Shown here: positions 1-10,825 of the stretch, piece by piece
How the letters are laid out: each line of letters starts with the position of its first letter
Position numbering within the stretch: the first letter of the stretch is position 1
Made by a program: the position numbers and the translations under genes
Assembly: GCA_964057225.1 (NCBI GenBank)
Contig: OZ059894.1
Span: 19,374,476 to 19,438,475 of the forward strand
Reading direction: 5' to 3'
From: Auanema rhodensis
Lineage: Eukaryota > Nematoda > Chromadorea > Rhabditida > Rhabditidae
DNA: 64,000 nt
The notes under the pieces: model-generated
The model's input: only the letters and a program-made list of their open reading frames with translations
The model's database searches: none
What the model was told of the DNA's origin: nothing

Positions 1-474
1 TAGCGCAAATCTGATAACACAGATCGACGCAGCTTAAAAATCCGCATCGAATGCACTATACTACATTAAAAACGCTTAATACAAAAATTAGTTATGATCG
101 TTCGAAAAATGATGCATTAGTGTATGTTGAGTTTCCATGTACACTCAACATTGCTTCCAAAAACATTTTGACAAAAATTTTTTCGAAAAATTTCAAAATA
201 ATTTAGCAAAAAGTAGATGTTTTTAGATTCCATTTTTCAAGGCAAAGACGATGGACAATGTTATTCAACGAAAAAATTAATTCTTCAGGGTGAAAATCGA
301 GGATATAAGTGTGAACTTATATCAGTTGATATCTCGGTGCATTTTTAAGCTAGCGCAAATCTGATAACACAGATCGACGCAGCTTAAAAATCCGCATCGA
401 ATGCACTATACTACATTGAAAAACGCTTAATACAAAAATTAGTTATGATCGTTCGAAAAATGATGCATTAGTGT

Positions 475-502
475 ATGTTGAGTTTCCATGTACACTCAAC
501 AT
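475..502. repeat. Dyad 1 in satellite monomer (9-bp arms)
   Basis: Perfect inverted repeat, arms ATGTTGAGT and ACTCAACAT, separated by 10 bases. It recurs in nearly every monomer across the window and is one of the least variable parts. The only recurrent change seen nearby is CATTGCTTCC to CATCGCTTCC just after the right arm, in a few monomers (for example near 35219, 37323, 47488). It could be a binding site for a dimeric protein or a hairpin; no function is shown by sequence alone. Confidence 0.85.
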
Positions 503-525
503 TGCTTCCAAAAACATTTTGACAA

Positions 526-544
526 AAATTTTTTCGAAAAATTT
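526..544. repeat. Dyad 2 in satellite monomer (A/T-rich)
   Basis: Inverted repeat with arms AAATTTTT and AAAAATTT around TCG, lying in a run of short A and T tracts. It is present in essentially all monomers with almost no variation. A/T tracts of this kind can bend DNA or accept minor-groove-binding proteins; that role is inference. Confidence 0.75.
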
Positions 545-652
545 CAGAATAATTTAGCAAAAAGTAGATGTTTTTAGATTCCTTTTTTCAAGGCAAAGAC
601 GATGGTCAATGTTATTCAACGAAAAAATCAAATCTTCAGGGTGAAAATCGAG

Positions 653-674
653 GATATAAGTGTGAACTTATATC
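653..674. repeat. Dyad 3 in satellite monomer (9-bp arms, 4-nt loop)
   Basis: Perfect inverted repeat with arms GATATAAGT and ACTTATATC around GTGA, the tightest potential hairpin in the monomer. It varies more than dyad 1: some monomers have GAGTATATAAG, which mismatches one arm base, and monomers near 45552 and 55717 have CTTATAACAG. The two rearranged monomers ending at 16064 and 17092 have their breakpoint here with an inverted fragment, which suggests the hairpin is fragile. Confidence 0.85.
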
Positions 675-2455
675 AGTTGATATCTCGGTGCATTTTTAAG
701 CTAGCGCAAATCTGATAACACAGATCGACGCAGCTTAAAAATCCGCATCGAATGCACTATACTACATTGAGAAACGCTCAATACAAAATATAGTTATGAT
801 CGTTTGAAAAATGATGCATTAGTGTATGTTGAGTTTCCATGTACACTCAACATTGCTTCCAAAAACATTTTGACAAAAATTTTTTCGAAAAATTTCAGAA
901 TAATTTAGCAAAAAGTAGATGTTTTTAGATTCCATTTTTCAAGGCAAAGACGATGGACAATGTTATTCAACGAAAAAATTAATTCTTCAGGGTGAAAATC
1001 GAGGATATAAGTGTGAACTTATATCAGTTGATATCTCGGTGCATTTTTAAGCTAGCGCAAATCTGATAACACAGATCGACGCAGCTTAAAAATCCGCATC
1101 GAATGCACTATACTCATTGAAAAACGCTTAATACAAAAATTAGTTATGATCGTTCGAAAAATGATGCATTAGTGTATGTTGAGTTTCCATGTACACTCAA
1201 CATTGCTTCCAAAAACATTTTGACAAAAATTTTTTCGAAAAATTTCAGAATAATTTAGCAAAAAGTAGATGTTTTTAGATTCCATTTTTCAAGGCAAAGA
1301 CGATGGACAATGTTATTCAACGAAAAAATTAATTCTTCAGGGTGAAAATCGAGGATATAAGTGTGAACTTATATCAGTTGATATCTCGGTGCATTTTTAA
1401 GCTAGCGCAAATCTGATAACACAGATCGACGCAGCGTAAAAATCCGCATCGAATGCAATATACTACATTGAAAAACGCTTAATACAAAAATTAGTTATGA
1501 TCGTTCGAAAAATGATGCATTAGTGTATGTTGAGTTTCCATGTACACTCAACATTGCTTCCAAAAACATTTTGACAAAAATTTTTTCGAAAAATTTCAGA
1601 ATAATTTAGCAAAAAGTAGATGTTTTTAGATTCCTTTTTTCAAGGCAAAGACGATGGTCAATGTTATTCAACGAAAAAATCAATTCTTCAGGGTGAAAAT
1701 CGAGTATATAAGTGTGAACTTATATCAGTTGATATCTCGGTGCATTTTTAAGCTAGCGCAAATCTGATAACACAGATCGACGCAGCTTAAAAATCCGCAT
1801 CGAATGCACTATACTACATTGAGAAACGCTTAATACAAAAATTAGTTATGATCGTTTGAAAAATGATGCATTAGTGTATGTTGAGTTTCCATGTACACTC
1901 AACATTGCTTCCAAAAACATTTTGACAAAAATTTTTTCGAAAAATTTCAGAATAATTTAGCAAAAAGTAGATGTTTTTAGATTTCTTTTTTCAAGGCAAA
2001 GACGATGGTCAATGTTATTCAACGAAAAAATCAATTCTTCAGGGTGAAAATCGAGGATATAAGTGTGAACTTATATCAGTTGATATCTCGGTGCATTTTT
2101 AAGCTAGCGCAAATCTGATAACACAGATCGACGCAGCTTAAAAATCCGCATCGAATGCACTATACTACATTGAGAAACGCTTAATACAAAAATTAGTTAT
2201 GATCGTTTGAAAAATGATGCGTTAGTGTATGTTGAGTTTCCATGTACACTCAACATTGCTTCCAAAAACATTTTGACAAAAATTTTTTCGAAAAATTTCA
2301 AAATAATTTAGCAAAAAGTAGATGTTTTTAGATTCCATTTTTCAAGGCAAAGACGATGGACAATGTTATTCAACGAAAAAATTAATTCTTCAGGGTGAAA
2401 ATCGAGGATATAAGTGTGAACTTATATCAGTTGATATCTCGGTGCATTTTTAAGC

Positions 2456-4560
2456 TAGCGCAAATCTGATAACACAGATCGACGCAGCTTAAAAATCCGC
2501 ATCGAATGCACTATACTACATTGAAAAACGCTTAATACAAAAATTAGTTATGATCGTTCGAAAAATGATGCATTAGTGTATGTTGAGTTTCCATGTACAC
2601 TCAACATTGCTTCCAAAAACATTTTGACAAAAATTTTTTCGAAAAATTTCAGAATAATTTAGCGAAAAGTAGATGTTTTTAGATTCCTTTTTTCAAGGCA
2701 AAGACGATGGTCAATGTTATTCAACGAAAAAATCAAATCTTCAGGGTGAAAATCGAGGATATAAGTGTGAACTTATATCAGTTGATATCTCGGTGCATTT
2801 TTAAGCTAGCGCAAATCTGATAACACAGATCGACGCAGCTTAAAAATCCGCATCGAATGCACTATACTACATTGAGAAACGCTCAATACAAAATATAGTT
2901 ATGATCGTTTGAAAAATGATGCATTAGTGTATGTTGAGTTTCCATGTACACTCAACATTGCTTCCAAAAACATTTTGACAAAAATTTTTTCGAAAAATTT
3001 CAGAATAATTTAGCAAAAAGTAGATGTTTTTAGATTCCATTTTTCAAGGCAAAGACGATGGACAATGTTATTCAACGAAAAAATTAATTCTTCAGGGTGA
3101 AAATCGAGGATATAAGTGTGAACTTATATCAGTTGATATCTCGGTGCATTTTTAAGCTAGCGCAAATCTGATAACACAGATCGACGCAGCTTAAAAATCC
3201 GCATCGAATGCACTATACTCATTGAAAAACGCTTAATACAAAAATTAGTTATGATCGTTCGAAAAATGATGCATTAGTGTATGTTGAGTTTCCATGTACA
3301 CTCAACATTGCTTCCAAAAACATTTTGACAAAAATTTTTTCGAAAAATTTCAGAATAATTTAGCAAAAAGTAGATGTTTTTAGATTCCATTTTTCAAGGC
3401 AAAGACGATGGACAATGTTATTCAACGAAAAAATTAATTCTTCAGGGTGAAAATCGAGGATATAAGTGTGAACTTATATCAGTTGATATCTCGGTGCATT
3501 TTTAAGCTAGCGCAAATCTGATAACACAGATCGACGCAGCGTAAAAATCCGCATCGAATGCACTATACTACATTGAAAAACGCTTAATACAAAAATTAGT
3601 TATGATCGTTCGAAAAATGATGCATTAGTGTATGTTGAGTTTCCATGTACACTCAACATTGCTTCCAAAAACATTTTGACAAAAATTTTTTCGAAAAATT
3701 TCAGAATAATTTAGCAAAAAGTAGATGTTTTTAGATTCCTTTTTTCAAGGCAAAGACGATGGTCAATGTTATTCAACGAAAAAATCAATTCTTCAGGGTG
3801 AAAATCGAGTATATAAGTGTGAACTTATATCAGTTGATATCTCGGTGCATTTTTAAGCTAGCGCAAATCTGATAACACAGATCGACGCAGCTTAAAAATC
3901 CGCATCGAATGCACTATACTACATTGAGAAACGCTTAATACAAAAATTAGTTATGATCGTTTGAAAAATGATGCATTAGTGTATGTTGAGTTTCCATGTA
4001 CACTCAACATTGCTTCCAAAAACATTTTGACAAAAATTTTTTCGAAAAATTTCAGAATAATTTAGCAAAAAGTAGATGTTTTTAGATTTCTTTTTTCAAG
4101 GCAAAGACGATGGTCAATGTTATTCAACGAAAAAATCAATTCTTCAGGGTGAAAATCGAGTATATAAGTGTGAACTTATATCAGTTGATATCTCGGTGCA
4201 TTTTTAAGCTAGCGCAAATCTGATAACACAGATCGACGCAGCTTAAAAATCCGCATCGAATGCACTATACTACATTGAGAAACGCTTAATACAAAAATTA
4301 GTTATGATCGTTTGAAAAATGATGCGTTAGTGTATGTTGAGTTTCCATGTACACTCAACATTGCTTCCAAAAACATTTTGACAAAAATTTTTTCGAAAAA
4401 TTTCAAAATAATTTAGCAAAAAGTAGATGTTTTTAGATTCCATTTTTCAAGGCAAAGACGATGGACAATGTTATTCAACGAAAAAATTAATTCTTCAGGG
4501 TGAAAATCGAGGATATAAGTGTGAACTTATATCAGTTGATATCTCGGTGCATTTTTAAGC
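2456..4560. repeat. Six-monomer HOR unit, copy 2 (2105 bp)
   Basis: Same order of monomer types and the same length as 351-2455. Differences seen include AGCGAAAAG for AGCAAAAAG near 2664, and GAGTATATAAG rather than GAGGATATAAG in the type 6 monomer near 4160. The AGCGAAAAG variant recurs near 7927, so part of this unit was copied again downstream. Confidence 0.88.
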
Positions 4561-5613
4561 TAGCGCAAATCTGATAACACAGATCGACGCAGCTTAAAAA
4601 TCCGCATCGAATGCACTATACTACATTAAAAAACGCTTAATACAAAAATTAGTTATGATCGTTCGAAAAATGATGCATTAGTGTATGTTGAGTTTCCATG
4701 TACACTCAACATTGCTTCCAAAAACATTTTGACAAAAATTTTTTCGAAAAATTTCAAAATAATTTAGCAAAAAGTAGATGTTTTTAGATTCCATTTTTCA
4801 AGGCAAAGACGATGGACAATGTTATTCAACGAAAAAATTAATTCTTCAGGGTGAAAATCGAGGATATAAGTGTGAACTTATATCAGTTGATATCTCGGTG
4901 CATTTTTAAGCTAGCGCAAATCTGATAACACAGATCGACGCAGCTTAAAAATCCGCATCGAATGCACTATACTACATTGAAAAACGCTTAATACAAAAAT
5001 TAGTTATGATCGTTCGAAAAATGATGCATTAGTGTATGTTGAGTTTCCATGTACACTCAACATTGCTTCCAAAAACATTTTGACAAAAATTTTTTCGAAA
5101 AATTTCAGAATAATTTAGCAAAAAGTAGATGTTTTTAGATTCCTTTTTTCAAGGCAAAGACGATGGTCAATGTTATTCAACGAAAAAATCAAATCTTCAG
5201 GGTGAAAATCGAGGATATAAGTGTGAACTTATATCAGTTGATATCTCGGTGCATTTTTAAGCTAGCGCAAATCTGATAACACAGGTCGACGCAGCTTAAA
5301 AATCCGCATCGAATGCACTATACTACATTGAGAAACGCTCAATACAAAATATAGTTATGATCGTTTGAAAAATGATGCATTAGTGTATGTTGAGTTTCCA
5401 TGTACACTCAACATTGCTTCCAAAAACATTTTGACAAAAATTTTTTCGAAAAATTTCAGAATAATTTAGCAAAAAGTAGATGTTTTTAGATTCCATTTTT
5501 CAAGGCAAAGACGATGGACAATGTTATTCAACGAAAAAATTAATTCTTCAGGGTGAAAATCGAGGATATAAGTGTGAACTTATATCAGTTGATATCTCGG
5601 TGCATTTTTAAGC
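4561..5613. repeat. Three-monomer block 1-2-3, first copy (1053 bp)
   Basis: Types 1 (ACATTAAAAAACG), 2 and 3 in order, followed immediately by the same three types at 5614-6666. This breaks the six-mer order and reads as a local tandem duplication. This copy has ACAGGTCGACG near 5281 where the second copy has ACAGATCGACG. Confidence 0.8.
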
Positions 5614-6666
5614 TAGCGCAAATCTGATAACACAGATCGACGCAGCTTAAAAATCCGCATCGAATGCACTATACTACATTAAAAAACGCTTAATACAAAA
5701 ATTAGTTATGATCGTTCGAAAAATGATGCATTAGTGTATGTTGAGTTTCCATGTACACTCAACATTGCTTCCAAAAACATTTTGACAAAAATTTTTTCGA
5801 AAAATTTCAAAATAATTTAGCAAAAAGTAGATGTTTTTAGATTCCATTTTTCAAGGCAAAGACGATGGACAATGTTATTCAACGAAAAAATTAATTCTTC
5901 AGGGTGAAAATCGAGGATATAAGTGTGAACTTATATCAGTTGATATCTCGGTGCATTTTTAAGCTAGCGCAAATCTGATAACACAGATCGACGCAGCTTA
6001 AAAATCCGCATCGAATGCACTATACTACATTGAAAAACGCTTAATACAAAAATTAGTTATGATCGTTCGAAAAATGATGCATTAGTGTATGTTGAGTTTC
6101 CATGTACACTCAACATTGCTTCCAAAAACATTTTGACAAAAATTTTTTCGAAAAATTTCAGAATAATTTAGCAAAAAGTAGATGTTTTTAGATTCCTTTT
6201 TTCAAGGCAAAGACGATGGTCAATGTTATTCAACGAAAAAATCAAATCTTCAGGGTGAAAATCGAGGATATAAGTGTGAACTTATATCAGTTGATATCTC
6301 GGTGCATTTTTAAGCTAGCGCAAATCTGATAACACAGATCGACGCAGCTTAAAAATCCGCATCGAATGCACTATACTACATTGAGAAACGCTCAATACAA
6401 AATATAGTTATGATCGTTTGAAAAATGATGCATTAGTGTATGTTGAGTTTCCATGTACACTCAACATTGCTTCCAAAAACATTTTGACAAAAATTTTTTC
6501 GAAAAATTTCAGAATAATTTAGCAAAAAGTAGATGTTTTTAGATTCCATTTTTCAAGGCAAAGACGATGGACAATGTTATTCAACGAAAAAATTAATTCT
6601 TCAGGGTGAAAATCGAGGATATAAGTGTGAACTTATATCAGTTGATATCTCGGTGCATTTTTAAGC
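5614..6666. repeat. Three-monomer block 1-2-3, second copy (1053 bp)
   Basis: Second member of the local duplication with 4561-5613, same length and marker pattern. The usual 4-5-6 order resumes afterwards. Confidence 0.8.
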
Positions 6667-9600
6667 TAGCGCAAATCTGATAACACAGATCGACGCAGCT
6701 TAAAAATCCGCATCGAATGCACTATACTCATTGAAAAACGCTTAATACAAAAATTAGTTATGATCGTTCGAAAAATGATGCATTAGTGTATGTTGAGTTT
6801 CCATGTACACTCAACATTGCTTCCAAAAACATTTTGACAAAAATTTTTTCGAAAAATTTCAGAATAATTTAGCAAAAAGTAGATGTTTTTAGATTCCATT
6901 TTTCAAGGCAAAGACGATGGACAATGTTATTCAACGAAAAAATTAATTCTTCAGGGTGAAAATCGAGGATATAAGTGTGAACTTATATCAGTTGATATCT
7001 CGGTGCATTTTTAAGCTAGCGCAAATCTGATAACACAGATCGACGCAGCGTAAAAATCCGCATCGAATGCACTATACTACATTGAAAAACGCTTAATACA
7101 AAAATTAGTTATGATCGTTCGAAAAATGATGCATTAGTGTATGTTGAGTTTCCATGTACACTCAACATTGCTTCCAAAAACATTTTGACAAAAATTTTTT
7201 CGAAAAATTTCAGAATAATTTAGCAAAAAGTAGATGTTTTTAGATTCCTTTTTTCAAGGCAAAGACGATGGTCAATGTTATTCAACGAAAAAATCAATTC
7301 TTCAGGGTGAAAATCGAGTATATAAGTGTGAACTTATATCAGTTGATATCTCGGTGCATTTTTAAGCTAGCGCAAATCTGATAACACAGATCGACGCAGC
7401 TTAAAAATCCGCATCGAATGCACTATACTACATTGAGAAACGCTTAATACAAAAATTAGTTATGATCGTTTGAAAAATGATGCATTAGTGTATGTTGAGT
7501 TTCCATGTACACTCAACATTGCTTCCAAAAACATTTTGACAAAAATTTTTTCGAAAAATTTCAGAATAATTTAGCAAAAAGTAGATGTTTTTAGATTTCT
7601 TTTTTCAAGGCAAAGACGATGGTCAATGTTATTCAACGAAAAAATCAATTCTTCAGGGTGAAAATCGAGGATATAAGTGTGAACTTATATCAGTTGATAT
7701 CTCGGTGCATTTTTAAGCTAGCGCAAATCTGATAACACAGATCGACGCAGCTTAAAAATCCGCATCGAATGCACTATACTACATTGAAAAACGCTTAATA
7801 CAAAAATTAGTTATGATCGTTCGAAAAATGATGCATTAGTGTATGTTGAGTTTCCATGTACACTCAACATTGCTTCCAAAAACATTTTGACAAAAATTTT
7901 TTCGAAAAATTTCAGAATAATTTAGCGAAAAGTAGATGTTTTTAGATTCCTTTTTTCAAGGCAAAGACGATGGTCAATGTTATTCAACGAAAAAATCAAA
8001 TCTTCAGGGTGAAAATCGAGGATATAAGTGTGAACTTATATCAGTTGATATCTCGGTGCATTTTTAAGCTAGCGCAAATCTGATAACACAGATCGACGCA
8101 GCTTAAAAATCCGCATCGAATGCACTATACTACATTGAGAAACGCTCAATACAAAATATAGTTATGATCGTTTGAAAAATGATGCATTAGTGTATGTTGA
8201 GTTTCCATGTACACTCAACATTGCTTCCAAAAACATTTTGACAAAAATTTTTTCGAAAAATTTCAGAATAATTTAGCAAAAAGTAGATGTTTTTAGATTC
8301 CATTTTTCAAGGCAAAGACGATGGACAATGTTATTCAACGAAAAAATTAATTCTTCAGGGTGAAAATCGAGGATATAAGTGTGAACTTATATCAGTTGAT
8401 ATCTCGGTGCATTTTTAAGCTAGCGCAAATCTGATAACACAGATCGACGCAGCTTAAAAATCCGCATCGAATGCACTATACTCATTGAAAAACGCTTAAT
8501 ACAAAAATTAGTTATGATCGTTCGAAAAATGATGCATTAGTGTATGTTGAGTTTCCATGTACACTCAACATTGCTTCCAAAAACATTTTGACAAAAATTT
8601 TTTCGAAAAATTTCAGAATAATTTAGCAAAAAGTAGATGTTTTTAGATTCCATTTTTCAAGGCAAAGACGATGGACAATGTTATTCAACGAAAAAATTAA
8701 TTCTTCAGGGTGAAAATCGAGGATATAAGTGTGAACTTATATCAGTTGATATCTCGGTGCATTTTTAAGCTAGCGCAAATCTGATAACACAGATCGACGC
8801 AGCGTAAAAATCCGCATCGAATGCACTATACTACATTGAAAAACGCTTAATACAAAAATTAGTTATGATCGTTCGAAAAATGATGCATTAGTGTATGTTG
8901 AGTTTCCATGTACACTCAACATTGCTTCCAAAAACATTTTGACAAAAATTTTTTCGAAAAATTTCAGAATAATTTAGCAAAAAGTAGATGTTTTTAGATT
9001 CCTTTTTTCAAGGCAAAGACGATGGTCAATGTTATTCAACGAAAAAATCAATTCTTCAGGGTGAAAATCGAGTATATAAGTGTGAACTTATATCAGTTGA
9101 TATCTCGGTGCATTTTTAAGCTAGCGCAAATCTGATAACACAGATCGACGCAGCTTAAAAATCCGCATCGAATGCACTATACTACATTGAGAAACGCTTA
9201 ATACAAAAATTAGTTATGATCGTTTGAAAAATGATGCATTAGTGTATGTTGAGTTTCCATGTACACTCAACATTGCTTCCAAAAACATTTTGACAAAAAT
9301 TTTTTCGAAAAATTTCAGAATAATTTAGCAAAAAGTAGATGTTTTTAGATTTCTTTTTTCAAGGCAAAGACGATGGTCAATGTTATTCAACGAAAAAATC
9401 AATTCTTCAGGGTGAAAATCGAGGATATAAGTGTGAACTTATATCAGTTGATATCTCGGTGCATTTTTAAGCTAGCGCAAATCTGATAACACAGATCGAC
9501 GCAGCTTAAAAATCCGCATCGAATGCACTATACTACATTGAGAAACGCTTAATACAAAAATTAGTTATGATCGTTTGAAAAATGATGCGTTAGTGTATGT

Positions 9601-10525
9601 TGAGTTTCCATGTACACTCAACATTGCTTCCAAAAACATTTTGACAAAAATTTTTTCGAAAAATTTCAAAATAATTTAGCAAAAAGTAGATGTTTTTAGA
9701 TTCCATTTTTCAAGGCAAAGACGATGGACAATGTTATTCAACGAAAAAATTAATTCTTCAGGGTGAAAATCGAGGATATAAGTGTGAACTTATATCAGTT
9801 GATATCTCGGTGCATTTTTAAGCTAGCGCAAATCTGATAACACAGATCGACGCAGCTTAAAAATCCGCATCGAATGCACTATACTACATTGAAAAACGCT
9901 TAATACAAAAATTAGTTATGATCGTTCGAAAAATGATGCATTAGTGTATGTTGAGTTTCCATGTACACTCAACATTGCTTCCAAAAACATTTTGACAAAA
10001 ATTTTTTCGAAAAATTTCAGAATAATTTAGCAAAAAGTAGATGTTTTTAGATTCCTTTTTTCAAGGCAAAGACGATGGTCAATGTTATTCAACGAAAAAA
10101 TCAAATCTTCAGGGTGAAAATCGAGGATATAAGTGTGAACTTATATCAGTTGATATCTCGGTGCATTTTTAAGCTAGCGCAAATCTGATAACACAGATCG
10201 ACGCAGCTTAAAAATCCGCATCGAATGCACTATACTACATTGAGAAACGCTCAATACAAAATATAGTTATGATCGTTTGAAAAATGATGCATTAGTGTAT
10301 GTTGAGTTTCCATGTACACTCAACATTGCTTCCAAAAACATTTTGACAAAAATTTTTTCGAAAAATTTCAGAATAATTTAGCAAAAAGTAGATGTTTTTA
10401 GATTTCTTTTTTCAAGGCAAAGACGATGGTCAATGTTATTCAACGAAAAAATCAATTCTTCAGGGTGAAAATCGAGGATATAAGTGTGAACTTATATCAG
10501 TTGATATCTCGGTGCATTTTTAAGC

Positions 10526-10825
10526 TAGCGCAAATCTGATAACACAGATCGACGCAGCTTAAAAATCCGCATCGAATGCACTATACTACATTGAGAAACG
10601 CTTAATACAAAAATTAGTTATGATCGTTTGAAAAATGATGCGTTAGTGTATGTTGAGTTTCCATGTACACTCAACATTGCTTCCAAAAACATTTTGACAA
10701 AAATTTTTTCGAAAAATTTCAAAATAATTTAGCAAAAAGTAGATGTTTTTAGATTCCATTTTTCAAGGCAAAGACGATGGACAATGTTATTCAACGTTAG
10801 TTGATATCTCGGTGCATTTTTGAGC
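10526..10825. repeat. Deleted satellite monomer (300 bp)
   Basis: A type 7 monomer that runs normally to TTCAACG at about 10796 and then jumps to TTAGTTGATATCTC. It is 51 bp shorter than usual: 55 bases are missing and TTAG takes their place. The lost segment includes dyad 3. I saw this junction once in the window. The monomer end also has TTTTTGAGCTAGC instead of TTTTTAAGCTAGC. Confidence 0.85.

Larger units (their letters stand above)
351..701. repeat. Representative 351-bp satellite monomer
   Basis: A complete monomer used here as reference. Hand count: 55 C and 57 G in 351 bp (about 32% GC) and 13 CpG. It contains three inverted repeats (475-502, 526-544, 653-674). Two stretches hardly vary among the copies: roughly 471-545, and 681 through the next monomer's first 65 bases. 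Most variation sits at marker positions between them. The phase is arbitrary. I do not recognise the family from memory. Confidence 0.95.
351..2455. repeat. Six-monomer HOR unit, copy 1 (2105 bp)
   Basis: Six successive monomers of types 2-3-4-5-6-7. Type 2 has TCAAATC; type 3 has GCTCAATACAAAATATA; type 4 is the 350-bp CTCATTG class; type 5 has CAGCGTAAA and GAGTATATAAG; type 6 has AGATTTCTTTT; type 7 has GATGCGTTAG. The next unit starts at 2456 with the same order. Five monomers of 351 plus one of 350 give exactly 2105 bp. Confidence 0.9.

Noticed and set aside
1-65. tRNA-like or other RNA gene in the conserved TAGCGCAAATCTGATAACAC region
   Set aside because: There is a 5-bp inverted repeat (ATCTG/CAGAT) but no cloverleaf, no A and B box pair and no T-run terminator in a suitable place.
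351-701. CENP-B box in the monomer
   Set aside because: I found no match to the TTCG....A..CGGG pattern on either strand. The TTCG in GATCGTTCGAAAAAT is not followed by the rest of the motif.
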